Assembly: GCF_009725235.1 (NCBI RefSeq)
Contig: NZ_WJFC01000032.1
Coordinates: forward strand, 1 to 64,000
Length of the DNA: 64,000 bases
Reading direction: 5' to 3'
Source: Scytonema sp. UIC 10036
GTDB lineage: Bacteria; Cyanobacteriota; Cyanobacteriia; Cyanobacteriales; Nostocaceae
Below, piece after piece: positions 44,487 through 53,650 of this stretch. Below the pieces are notes generated by a model. It was not told the DNA's origin. It made no database searches and was given only the letters and a program-made list of their open reading frames with translations. Position 1 is the stretch's first letter; each line of letters begins with the position of its first letter. The position numbers were made by a program, and so were the translations under genes.

Positions 44487-45040
44487 TGTGGTCTATTTAC
44501 ACACTCAAGTAGTTTTACTTGTATCAATTGCACATGAAAACAATTATTCAGTAGTTTTACGAATAGCATAATTTTGGATACGCAATATTATATAAATGTC
44601 AATTAAAAGTACGGAGAATAATATACATAAATTCTTAAAAGGTGGCATAGCTGACCAACCTACCGAACGGGAAAAAAATTAGAATATTAAGTTTTTTTGC
44701 CGATGTGTTAGTCATGACTATTTTTTGGGAAATATAGGCTCGGCAAATTAAAGCAACAGGAGCTTAGAATGATATATTCTTGTTCATCTACTTAACTGTA
44801 AAAACTTAGTCAGTGTAGTCCCTAACGTTATCTGTGTTCCATCTATTAATTTGTCTGCGATCGCGTAATTGCGATGCTTGAAAAGTTTGAGGACATCGGT
44901 ATAACGCTAGAAAAATCTTGTTGAAATTAAATATATTTACCATGATTTAGGAGCGGGCTTCGATGGTCTTTCGATCTCAGTCCCTCCTCCACAAAACCTT
45001 CATTTTGTCTGTGTATTATCTGTTGATAAAGGAGGTTGAA
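44487..45040. other. Intergenic region before the ABC exporter genes
   Basis: AT-rich, no supported gene. It should contain the promoter of the exporter operon. A short frame from 44963 reads into the next gene but lacks a ribosome binding site. Confidence 0.4.
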
Positions 45041-45466
45041 ATGCAGAGAAGGTGTGACCGAAATCGCAAGCGTTCAAAACGGCGGGCTATTTCTTGCCCA
45101 ATGCATGGTTGCTATCTTGATAGCGTCAGTCAAAAACATCCGTTATTTGCAGATAAGGCTGGACAACTTCAGCAACGAGGGATGGGGCGAAAGAGTTCTT
45201 TATTGTTAATAGGGAGCAAAACTACAGTCCTTCTGAGTGGTGAATGGTTGGAGGCTTTTTGGTGTCAAGAGTGTGAGGAGACAAAATGGTATCACGTGCG
45301 GAAGCGAGATAACACCTATGATTTGTCTGTTGCACCTCCAGAACTTTGGCAGCAGGCAATGGGGGTGGTTCCTCTACAAGGAAATCCTTCTGTAGGAGAG
45401 TTTAGTTTGCGGCAGTCAAGGAAAGTTGGTTATAGGTGCAGGGAGGATTTTAAATGTGTTGGATGA
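45041..45466 (+). CDS. Zinc-ribbon-like hypothetical protein, first gene of the exporter operon
   Basis: A 141-residue protein. ATG 45041 has a very strong AAAGGAGG six bases upstream and is preferred over the in-frame ATG at 44963. It has a basic start (MQRRCDRNRKRSKRRA), then CPMHGCYLDSVSQKHPLF and later AFWCQECEETKWYHVRK, giving two Cys pairs and a His that could bind zinc. The part RGMGRKSSLLLIGSKTTVLL lies between. I recognise no family. It is followed after four bases by the Wzm-type permease, so it is co-translated with the exporter and may regulate it. Confidence 0.7.
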   Translation: MQRRCDRNRKRSKRRAISCPMHGCYLDSVSQKHPLFADKAGQLQQRGMGRKSSLLLIGSKTTVLLSGEWLEAFWCQECEETKWYHVRKRDNTYDLSVAPPELWQQAMGVVPLQGNPSVGEFSLRQSRKVGYRCREDFKCVG

Positions 45467-45470
45467 GCCA

Positions 45471-46313
45471 ATGATGAATGGTCAAGAAACGACTAAGCAT
45501 GAGTTAGTTCTTGAAGCCGGACGTATGGAACGGCAGTACTGGAAGGACTTATGGCGTTACCGAGAATTGTTCTATTTTTTGGCGTGGCGAGACATTCTTG
45601 TACGGTACAAGCAGACTGCGATCGGTATGGCTTGGGCGCTGATTCGTCCGTTTTTGACGATGGTGGTGTTCTCCTTTGTGTTTGGACATTTAGCAAAGTT
45701 GCCTTCCGAGGGTGTACCTTACCCAATTTTGGTGTTTGCAGCAATGTTACCATGGCAGTTTTTTGCCAACGCTCTTTCCGAATGCAGCAATAGTTTAATT
45801 AGTAATGCTAACTTGATTTCAAAGGTCTATTTTCCACGGTTGGTTGTACCTACAAGTGCTGTAGTTGTCAGTTTTGTGGACTTTTTAGTTTCAGGGATGA
45901 TTTTGCTGGGGTTGATGGCGTGGTACAACTATGTGCCTAGCTGGCGTATACTGACACTGCCGTTGTTTGTTGCGATCGCTTTTGGTGCTTCAATGGGGGC
46001 AGGGTTGTGGTTGGCATCGTTGAATGTGCAATATCGGGATTTTCGCTACATCGTACCGTTTATCGTGCAGTTCGGTCTGTATATTTCGCCAGTGGGATTT
46101 AGCAGTAGCATTGTTCCAGAACAGTGGCGCTTGCTTTATTCGTTGAACCCAATGGTTGGGGTGATTGATGGTTTCCGTTGGGCGATTTTAGGAGGGAAAG
46201 CACATCTGTATTTACCAGGCTTTGGCTTATCTTTAGGGCTGGTTGTCTTGCTGTTCTTTAGTGGTATTTGGTATTTCCGCAAGATGGAGCGCACGTTTGC
46301 AGATGTGATTTAG
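45471..46313 (+). CDS. wzm: Polysaccharide ABC exporter permease (Wzm-like)
   Basis: About 280 residues with six membrane helices. RYRELFYFLAWRDILVRYKQ and TAIGMAWALIRPFLTMVVFS are the family start (ABC-2 type TagG/Wzm/KpsM), SLNPMVGVIDGFRWAIL the conserved C-terminal block. ATG 45471 was chosen; ATG 45474 is equally possible, and the open frame upstream overlaps the previous gene. Together with the ATPase 16 bases downstream it exports lipid-linked polysaccharide across the cytoplasmic membrane. Confidence 0.92.
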   Translation: MMNGQETTKHELVLEAGRMERQYWKDLWRYRELFYFLAWRDILVRYKQTAIGMAWALIRPFLTMVVFSFVFGHLAKLPSEGVPYPILVFAAMLPWQFFANALSECSNSLISNANLISKVYFPRLVVPTSAVVVSFVDFLVSGMILLGLMAWYNYVPSWRILTLPLFVAIAFGASMGAGLWLASLNVQYRDFRYIVPFIVQFGLYISPVGFSSSIVPEQWRLLYSLNPMVGVIDGFRWAILGGKAHLYLPGFGLSLGLVVLLFFSGIWYFRKMERTFADVI

Positions 46314-46329
46314 GTGAGGAGCACAACAG

Positions 46330-47562
46330 GTGTCAGATACGGTTATTAGAGTTGAAAATTTAGGTAAAAAGTATATTATTGGGCATCAGCAGCAGGAGAG
46401 ATATACAGCACTGCGAGATGTGATTGCCAATCGCGCCAAGGCTTTGTTAAACCCATTTCAAAAGACAAACTCTCAAATCCAAAATTCTAAGGAGGAGTTT
46501 TGGGCGCTGAAGGACGTTTCCTTTGAGATTAAGCAGGGTGACACAATTGGTATTATTGGGCGAAATGGAGCAGGAAAATCAACGCTACTGAAAATTCTTA
46601 GTAGAATTACAGAACCAACTAGTGGCTCTATCCGAATACAGGGTAGAGTTGCCAGCTTATTAGAAGTAGGAACAGGTTTTCATCCAGAGTTAACTGGAAG
46701 AGAAAATATCTATCTCAACGGTGCAATTCTGGGAATGAGCAAGGCTGACATAAAGCGAAAGTTTGATGAAATTGTAGCATTTGCAGAAATTGAAAAGTTT
46801 TTAGATACGCCTGTGAAGCGCTACTCATCAGGGATGTATGTGCGATTGGCGTTTGCAGTTGCAGCACATTTAAATCCCGAAATCCTTATAGTGGATGAAG
46901 TCTTGGCCGTAGGAGATGCCCAATTTCAAAGGAAGTGTTTGGGTAAGATGGGCGATGTAACTAATAAAGAAGGGAGAACAGTATTATTTGTTAGCCATAA
47001 TATGGCAGCAGTGAGAAAATTATGCAAAAAGGGAATTGTTTTAGATAAAGGACTGGTTAAATTTAATGGGATAGCTGATGAAGCTATTGATGAATATTTT
47101 AAAGGTAGCACTATTAAAGCTTGGTATTGTCAGGATATCAATAAAAATAAACCCCAAATTTTAAATGTTGGTATTCTTGACAACTGTGGCAAGGACTCAG
47201 AAGTTTTACATTCAGATGAGAAATACTATTTGGTAGTCAGAATATTTTCGGCTGAGATTTCTAATCTCAAGTTTGGTTTTACAATTTTTAATTCTCAGGA
47301 TATTGGTGTCATATCTTCAATTACATCCGATTCAATACAAAACATTCCTTTAGGTACCTGTGAGGTAGAAATAGAAATTCCCGTAAATCTTTTAAATCCC
47401 GGACATTACAGACTGGAAGGAGCTTTATATGATGATACACAAGTTTATGAACAAAGCGATTGTTTAAGGTATTTTACTTGTCTAAAAGACAATGATTTTG
47501 ACATTAAGAAAAATCAATCCAAAGGAATATTAAGAGTAAACAGTTCTTGGAAAATGAGATAA
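46330..47562 (+). CDS. wzt: Polysaccharide ABC exporter ATPase with C-terminal glycan-binding domain (Wzt-like)
   Basis: A GTG-started 410-residue protein. Walker A is GIIGRNGAGKSTLLKIL (about 75-90), the signature is KRYSSGMYVRLAFAVAA, Walker B ILIVDEVLAVGD and the H-loop is SHN. Residues about 270-410 form an extra beta-sandwich-like domain (VGILDNCGKDSEVLHS, EVEIEIPVNLLNPGHY) as in Wzt of O8/O9a type, where this domain recognises the terminal cap of the finished glycan. The methyltransferase gene that follows fits with such a cap. Confidence 0.92.
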   Translation: MSDTVIRVENLGKKYIIGHQQQERYTALRDVIANRAKALLNPFQKTNSQIQNSKEEFWALKDVSFEIKQGDTIGIIGRNGAGKSTLLKILSRITEPTSGSIRIQGRVASLLEVGTGFHPELTGRENIYLNGAILGMSKADIKRKFDEIVAFAEIEKFLDTPVKRYSSGMYVRLAFAVAAHLNPEILIVDEVLAVGDAQFQRKCLGKMGDVTNKEGRTVLFVSHNMAAVRKLCKKGIVLDKGLVKFNGIADEAIDEYFKGSTIKAWYCQDINKNKPQILNVGILDNCGKDSEVLHSDEKYYLVVRIFSAEISNLKFGFTIFNSQDIGVISSITSDSIQNIPLGTCEVEIEIPVNLLNPGHYRLEGALYDDTQVYEQSDCLRYFTCLKDNDFDIKKNQSKGILRVNSSWKMR

Positions 47563-47590
47563 CTAGAAGAAGTTAAAGGAGTTTAAATAA

Positions 47591-48367
47591 ATGATATATT
47601 ATATACAAAAAATAGTCAAAAAAATTATTAACTATATTTTAAATAATTCTGATATTGGCAGTAAAATCATGGCATTTCCTAAAGAAGTCTATGAAATAAA
47701 TTTAAAGACAAATTCACAAAATATTGAGTATCAATTAAATTTAAATTCTTTAAAATCAACTGTTGACTACGTAGAACATAATCTTACATATGCTCAACCT
47801 TTATCTAATTTTATGGAAATTTGTGACCATGCACTTACAAAAGTTTCTCTCATAGATGGTCTTTTCTGTGAATTTGGAGTTTACAAAGGTGGAACGATTA
47901 ACTATATTGCTAGTAAGATTAACTGCCAGATTCATGGTTTTGATTCCTTTGAAGGACTGCCAGAATTTTGGCGTTCAGGATATGATACAGGTGCATTCAA
48001 AGTAGAACATTCGAAACTACCTATTTTTAATCCAAATGTGTGTTTACATATTGGTTTATTTGAAGATACACTCAAGAATTTTGTAGAAGAATATAAACAG
48101 CCGATTGCTTTTTTACACATAGATTGTGATTTGTATTCCTCCACAAAAACAATCTTAGATTATCTTGTTAATAGGATACGAGAGGGTACAATCATAGTCT
48201 TTAATGAATACTTCAATTATCCTGGTTGGCAGCAACATGAATTTAAAGCTTTTCAGGAGTTTGTGAAGATAAATCAAATTACCTATGAATACTTGTGCTA
48301 CAATCAGTACCATGAACAAGTTGCGGTCATAATTACTCATTTTCCATCTTTAAATAAGACCAACTAA
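47591..48367 (+). CDS. TylF/MycF-like SAM-dependent sugar O-methyltransferase
   Basis: A 258-residue enzyme. EFGVYKGGTINYIASKI is the SAM-binding loop, IHGFDSFEGLPEFW a family signature, and FLHIDCDLYSSTKTILDYL and NEYFNYPGWQQHE contain the metal-binding Asp residues of TylF/MycF macrocin O-methyltransferase-type enzymes. It should methylate a sugar hydroxyl. The gene lies 28 bases after the exporter ATPase, so it may add the terminal methyl that Wzt reads. GGAG precedes its start. Confidence 0.85.
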   Translation: MIYYIQKIVKKIINYILNNSDIGSKIMAFPKEVYEINLKTNSQNIEYQLNLNSLKSTVDYVEHNLTYAQPLSNFMEICDHALTKVSLIDGLFCEFGVYKGGTINYIASKINCQIHGFDSFEGLPEFWRSGYDTGAFKVEHSKLPIFNPNVCLHIGLFEDTLKNFVEEYKQPIAFLHIDCDLYSSTKTILDYLVNRIREGTIIVFNEYFNYPGWQQHEFKAFQEFVKINQITYEYLCYNQYHEQVAVIITHFPSLNKTN

Positions 48368-48792
48368 TGCTGTAATTCTGAAACAGCATATATTTTAAGT
48401 GATTAACACTTTTGGTTAGGACTGACGTATAGCCCCCTTTGTAAGCAGGAATGTTTTATTTCATAAAGAGAGAGAATTTGTCAATGTTATTGACGCATAT
48501 TTTTGAATCAGAATTGATGGTAAACTTAAACTTGAACCTACAAAGTTTAAGTTTTTTATAGGAAAATTAGAGGGAGCGCTAAAAATAAACCTTGGCATTA
48601 TAAGCCTTTGAGAGAATGAAACAAACCTGCTGTTTCTAAGGGTTTAGAGGTATCTACAGAACGTGAAATCCTCAAAATACTGTTGAAGTTGCGTAAGTTC
48701 TGTTGATAACAAATTTGATGCATATCTCTCATATAAGTTTTAATTTACTGTTTGTGTATAAATTTTATCCTTCTTGTTTAAAGAGAGCGATT
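48368..48792. other. Intergenic region with decayed MITE half-copy
   Basis: 48646-48699 (GGTATCTACAGAACGTGAAATCC cut here to its key words ATCTACA, GTGAAATCC and TTGCGTAAGT) matches the right half of the element at 39938-40029. No gene is seen. The promoter of the flavoprotein gene may lie at 48700-48790. Confidence 0.5.
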
Positions 48793-50100
48793 ATGAATAG
48801 TTTGGAAACTATAATTTTAGGTGGTGGCATAACTGGACTAGCTGCTGGTATAACCTCAGGAGCCCCAGTTTTCGAGGCAGTTAATAGTCCTGGTGGTATT
48901 TGTGCTTCTTACTATGTACGTCCAGGTGAAAAAGAACGCCTCAACCAAGCTCCAAAAGATCAAGAAGCTTATCATTTTGAAATTGGTGGAGGGCATTGGA
49001 TTTTTGGCGTTGATCCAGCTGTTTTAAATTTTATCACGACTTTAACATCAGTAAAAAGCTACGCTAGACGTTCATCAGTCTACTTTCAAGAAAAGAAATT
49101 ATATGTTCCATATCCTATCCAAAATCACCTTCGCTTCCTAAATTCTAAGATTGTAGAACAAGCTTTATCTGAAATGGCTCATCCAAAAAGCTCATTCTGC
49201 ACAATGAAAGAGTGGTTAGAGCAGAGTTTTGGTAAAACCCTCTCTGAACTATTTTTCAATCCCTTCCATGAGTTGTATACTGCGGGACTCTACAAAAAAA
49301 TTGCTCCCCAAGATGGCTATAAATCACCAGTAGACTTATCTCTTGCTATTCGAGGTGCCCTGAATGATGTGCCTTCAATTGGTTACAATACTCAGTTTAT
49401 TTATCCAGAAGAAGGCTTAAATACTCTAGCTCAACGTATGGCAGAACATTGCAATATCCGTTATGGTAAGCGAGCCGTAAAAATTGATGTAGAGGCAAAG
49501 GAAGTTTTATTTGAAGATAGGAGTACTATCTCATATAAGAAACTAATATCCACTTTGCCACTTAATCGTATGCTGGACATAACTGGGTTAATAGTAGAAA
49601 CTTCTCCAGACCCCTATACATCAGTGTTAGTGCTAAATATTGGTGCAATTAGAGGTGAAAATTGCCCTAACGATCATTGGTTATATAATCCTGATGCAAC
49701 TTCAAGTTTTCACCGTGTTGGTTTTTACAGTAATGTAGATAGCTTTTTTCTGCCAAAATCTTCGCGACAAAAGGGAGATCGCGTCAGTATCTATGTTGAA
49801 CGAGCTTTTCTTGGTGGTACTAAGCCTACTGATACTGAAGTCGCTCTCTATAGCAATACGGTTGTTAAGGAACTACAAGACTGGGGCTATATAATGGAGG
49901 CTGAGGTAGTTGATTCAACGTGGATAGATGTTGCTTATACATGGTCTCTCCCTGAGTCTCAATGGAAACAAGAAGCTTTCAAAGTGTTAGAAAGGCATAA
50001 TATTTACCAAATCGGTCGTTACGGACGTTGGATTTTCCAAGGTATTGCAGACTCTATTAGAGATGGCTTTATTATTGGATCGAGCTTTAAAAAATATTAA
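48793..50100 (+). CDS. FAD-dependent UDP-galactopyranose mutase-like / amine-oxidase-fold protein
   Basis: A 435-residue flavoprotein from ATG 48793 (AGAGAG five bases upstream; an in-frame TTG further upstream is unlikely). ETIILGGGITGLAAGI is the dinucleotide-binding motif, GGHWIFGVD and VYFQEKKLYVPYPIQNHL with NPFHELYTAGLYKKIAP fit proteins related to UDP-galactopyranose mutase and protoporphyrinogen oxidase-like carbohydrate enzymes. LISTLPLNRML and QIGRYGRWIFQGIADSI complete the FAD fold. It probably makes a furanose or otherwise altered nucleotide sugar for this locus. It is not the standard Glf size or sequence. Confidence 0.75.
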   Translation: MNSLETIILGGGITGLAAGITSGAPVFEAVNSPGGICASYYVRPGEKERLNQAPKDQEAYHFEIGGGHWIFGVDPAVLNFITTLTSVKSYARRSSVYFQEKKLYVPYPIQNHLRFLNSKIVEQALSEMAHPKSSFCTMKEWLEQSFGKTLSELFFNPFHELYTAGLYKKIAPQDGYKSPVDLSLAIRGALNDVPSIGYNTQFIYPEEGLNTLAQRMAEHCNIRYGKRAVKIDVEAKEVLFEDRSTISYKKLISTLPLNRMLDITGLIVETSPDPYTSVLVLNIGAIRGENCPNDHWLYNPDATSSFHRVGFYSNVDSFFLPKSSRQKGDRVSIYVERAFLGGTKPTDTEVALYSNTVVKELQDWGYIMEAEVVDSTWIDVAYTWSLPESQWKQEAFKVLERHNIYQIGRYGRWIFQGIADSIRDGFIIGSSFKKY

Positions 50101-50182
50101 TCTTATGGCAATTTTATTTTAGTTATCAAAATGCTCGTTAGATAGCAATCATAATTGAATTGTGAGAAAATTCATAGTAACG

Positions 50183-50323
50183 AAGAACTGCATTACTCCT
50201 ATCCCGCTTGAAGATTACCTAATTAAATAAACCGCACTCGACGCAAAGAGCACGAAGAAAGAGGAGAAGAAGATCGGTAATCTTATGGCGGAAAGGGAGT
50301 AATTTTACATTAATGCAGTTCTT
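50183..50323. repeat. 141-bp inverted-repeat element (MITE-like)
   Basis: Terminal repeats AAGAACTGCATTA (50183-50195) and TAATGCAGTTCTT (50311-50323) are perfect inverted copies. Inside, TACTCCTATCCC faces GGAAAGGGAGTA, extending the symmetry. It has no coding capacity and lies between two genes of the locus. Confidence 0.65.
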
Positions 50324-50407
50324 ACAATGAGAAATTGCAATTATACATACAAAAGTGTTTTACTTTGATATTGTCAGGTAAAGCAAGTTATAAGGAAAAA
50401 ATCAAAG

Positions 50408-51550
50408 ATGAGAATAATAGAAGATAAAGTTTTAATTTTCAATAATTATCCTTTAAATCTTACTGATGGAGGACCAAGTGGGTTTTTAGCTCATAATTTG
50501 TCAGGTCATACTTCTCAGTACTATGAGATGAATTCAATTGACTTACATTCTTCTTTTAATCAGAGAGTATTTTCTAACTTAATAAGTTCCATTAAACAGA
50601 GTTCCTTTGAAAAGAAGGCTGCTGGTTTAGATCGGCTTTCTAAATTTAAAGAATGGTGTGTTAATGCCCAACGTATCTTTAAGAAGATTCAAGCTAAAAA
50701 TTATAAATTTATTTATTTCCATGATGTTTGGCAACTAAAATCTTGTTTACCATTAATTCTACCTACACAGAAGGTATTATTACAATGCCATTGTCCTGAG
50801 TTACCTTCAGAGGAAATATCTCTACTACAGCCTGAATGTAGCCTAGGTGATGTAGAATGGGCTAGAGAAGCAGAGTATGATGCTTTCTCCAGAGCAGATA
50901 TTCTTATATTTCCTAATCATTATACAACAAGAATTTATGCTTCGTTAATTTCTCCTCATTCTACAATATACTATTTGTCAAGTGGTGCTAGGGAAGTAAA
51001 AGATCTTAGACAGTATCCTATAGATAGAGAAATAATAAATCTCCTATATATAGGAAGAAGAAATCAAATTAAAGGCTTTGATATCATACTGAATTCTTTT
51101 CAAGAAGCTTATAAATTAAGAAAAAATTTAAATTTAATACTACTAGGTCTAGGAAAGCAAATTCTTAGTGAAGAAGGTATATACGATATTGGCTTTAGTT
51201 CTTCACCACATCAATGGATTTATAACTGCGATTATGTTATAAACTGTAACCGTCAAAGTTACTTTGATCTGAGTGTTTTAGAAACATTGTCTGTCGGAAC
51301 GCCTCTAATTATCTCAACAAATTTTGGGCATCAGCAACTTGCTGAGGATAACTCGCAAGGTATTATTGATATAGGTGAACCTACAATACAAAATTTGCTT
51401 AATACCTTACTTTCTCAAGTACTTATAAAGAAAGAGTTTAACCAAAAAGCTGTTCAGGAAAATAAGTTGCTTTATCAGCAGAAATATTCAGATTCAGTTT
51501 ATAGAAAAAACTTGAATAACTTACTGAGTAAAATTATTTTTTCAAAATAA
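50408..51550 (+). CDS. Glycosyltransferase family 4-like
   Basis: A 380-residue GT-B-like protein with high AT content. IFNNYPLNLTDGGPSGFLAHN is followed by FIYFHDVWQLKSCL; in the second half RRNQIKGFDIILNSFQ and SVLETLSVGTPLI carry the nucleotide-sugar site pattern with the ExLxxGTP signature. The N-terminal motif FDGG-type loop is altered to DGGPSGF. The donor is unknown. Codon use is more AT-rich than genes before 43 kb, hinting at transfer. Confidence 0.75.
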   Translation: MRIIEDKVLIFNNYPLNLTDGGPSGFLAHNLSGHTSQYYEMNSIDLHSSFNQRVFSNLISSIKQSSFEKKAAGLDRLSKFKEWCVNAQRIFKKIQAKNYKFIYFHDVWQLKSCLPLILPTQKVLLQCHCPELPSEEISLLQPECSLGDVEWAREAEYDAFSRADILIFPNHYTTRIYASLISPHSTIYYLSSGAREVKDLRQYPIDREIINLLYIGRRNQIKGFDIILNSFQEAYKLRKNLNLILLGLGKQILSEEGIYDIGFSSSPHQWIYNCDYVINCNRQSYFDLSVLETLSVGTPLIISTNFGHQQLAEDNSQGIIDIGEPTIQNLLNTLLSQVLIKKEFNQKAVQENKLLYQQKYSDSVYRKNLNNLLSKIIFSK

Positions 51551-51658
51551 AACAAGTAACTCTAATAGCATATGGAAAGTTATAATTTTATTTCTTCATT
51601 TACTACTTATTCATTCAGTTATATTTTTGTAATTTTTTTTTAATTATAGCAAAGTTTT

Positions 51659-53233
51659 ATGAGCGAGCTGGTTACATGGTTACTTCCTATAAAAAATGGT
51701 ATGCCCTACTTGCCAGAAACGTTGGCATCAATTGAAGCACAAACATATAAAAATTGGAAAGTTTTGGTATGGGATAACGGATCAACTGACGATACTTTAG
51801 AAGAATTACAAAAGTGGATACCTTCTCGTTTACCAGGTCAAATCATTACAGGAAAACATCTAACTTTGGGGGATTCTTTAGCGAAGATGGTGGAGAAATG
51901 CCAGACAGAATTCTGTGCTCGAATCGATGCTGATGATATTAACCTGCCTGAACGTTTAGAAAAACAAGTTGCCTTTTTGGAGGTACATCCAGAGGTAGCA
52001 GTCCTGGGTAGCCAAATGTATTACATGAACGCACAAGGATTTGATGATGTTGATTTATACAACGTACCAATTGCTCATAATGACATTATTCATGCAATGT
52101 TAACAAAAAACAGTATTGCTCATCCATCAGTTCTATTTAGACGTTCTGCTATTTTAAAAGTTGGTAATTATCGGCATTTATCCGAATGGCAGGGTGTAAA
52201 TGTAGAAGATTATGACCTGTGGCTACGAGTTGCTGCTACAAATTACTATAAATTAGCCAATTTGGATGTACCATTAGTCCGATATCGGATTCATGATAAA
52301 AGTACAACCCAAATAGCAATTCGCGAAAACCGAATTAATCAAGCATTAGACGAATGCTTCTATAAAAATGCTCCACTTCTTTTTGGTTGTACGCAAGGTG
52401 AAGCCAAACTGTTGAGAGAAAAGAAGCATATTTGCGCGATTAAACCACTTTATAAAATTGCAAATCATTTACAACAGAATCAAGGTGGTGAGTTAATGAA
52501 TAGACTTCTTGCTGATTCATTTATTCAAGCGGCAAAAAGTCTTGTGTCTTCTAAAGATATTATCTCTAGATTAGCTATAGCCAGCTTAGAACAGCAACCG
52601 TATGCTTTAAGTGAGGAAATATTTAGTATCGGGAAAACAGTATTTTTAAATTTTATAAAAAATAAAATCTATAATGATAAATTACGTAAAGATTTGCTAG
52701 ATATCATTTGGAAAAAAAGGCTAAATAAGTGGTTAAAAGAAAAAGCAAGAGGAGGAACATTTATTCATAAAACAATTAGTTTTTGTGAAGGTAATAGACC
52801 AATTTTCTCAGCTATAGAAATAGCTGAGAAATGTTATATAGAGCAAGATTTTACCCTATGGCTGAGTCAAGATAAGGGAGCAAATCCAAAATTTATTATG
52901 AAGAGACGAGCTTATATTGGGAGAAATACATTTATTGGAGTATTCCATCCAATTACTATAGGAGAAGCCTCTCAGATAGGTGCTTATTCTTATCTTATTT
53001 CTGCAAATCACTGCTATGAAAGGCGGGACATTCCAATTATTGAACAAGGGTTTGTAGGAGCAGAAATTGTAATTGAAGATGATGTTTGGTTGGGAACTCA
53101 TGTGGTTGTGCTTCCAGGAGTGACTATAGGACAAGGAGCAATTGTAGCTGCTGGTAGTGTTGTGACTAAAGATATTCCTCCATATCAAGTTTGGGGAGGC
53201 GTACCAGCTAAGTTTATTAAACATCGTCCTTAA
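51659..53233 (+). CDS. Fusion of GT2 glycosyltransferase and left-handed beta-helix acyltransferase
   Basis: A 524-residue two-enzyme protein. Residues 1-230 are a GT-A family 2 transferase: [43 protein letters not shown] (DxD motif). A helical middle part of 180 residues follows. Residues about 412-524 are a hexapeptide-repeat acyltransferase: [66 protein letters not shown], with the catalytic His probably in [10 protein letters not shown]. One polypeptide would add a sugar and acetylate it or its neighbour. I see no frameshift at the junction. Confidence 0.88.
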   Translation: MSELVTWLLPIKNGMPYLPETLASIEAQTYKNWKVLVWDNGSTDDTLEELQKWIPSRLPGQIITGKHLTLGDSLAKMVEKCQTEFCARIDADDINLPERLEKQVAFLEVHPEVAVLGSQMYYMNAQGFDDVDLYNVPIAHNDIIHAMLTKNSIAHPSVLFRRSAILKVGNYRHLSEWQGVNVEDYDLWLRVAATNYYKLANLDVPLVRYRIHDKSTTQIAIRENRINQALDECFYKNAPLLFGCTQGEAKLLREKKHICAIKPLYKIANHLQQNQGGELMNRLLADSFIQAAKSLVSSKDIISRLAIASLEQQPYALSEEIFSIGKTVFLNFIKNKIYNDKLRKDLLDIIWKKRLNKWLKEKARGGTFIHKTISFCEGNRPIFSAIEIAEKCYIEQDFTLWLSQDKGANPKFIMKRRAYIGRNTFIGVFHPITIGEASQIGAYSYLISANHCYERRDIPIIEQGFVGAEIVIEDDVWLGTHVVVLPGVTIGQGAIVAAGSVVTKDIPPYQVWGGVPAKFIKHRP

Positions 53234-53650
53234 CGAAAAATAAAGCTATTACAGTTTTTGAGCCTGATACTACGGTTTTCAAGACTTAAGATATAAAATA
53301 CCTCAGTTCGTCACTTAGGAATCACTTCCTTAAACAAAATACAGGCTTATAGTTAATTTTTGAAAAAGATATGAATCATAAACATCATCTATACTTTGGA
53401 CGAGCATAAGCTGAGTTTTTACATAAATCACACGTTTTGTAGGACGTAAAGCTGCAGCCTTACAACTATGGCTCATTTGCCGAAAAATTACTGTGATTTT
53501 GGTTTCAAAAGTACAATCTGTGCCTTTTTAAAGTATACTCAAAATTGAGCCGTAGTATTCTTAGTAAGAATCCAACTAGATTCCTATAGTTTCTAAATGC
53601 CGCTAGAAGTGCCTTCAACTTTTATCAAATATTACTGTTTTTGAAAAATA
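53234..53650. other. Intergenic region, no supported gene
   Basis: About 415 AT-rich bases between two glycosyltransferase genes. No hairpin, repeat array or small gene is convincing. Confidence 0.4.
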
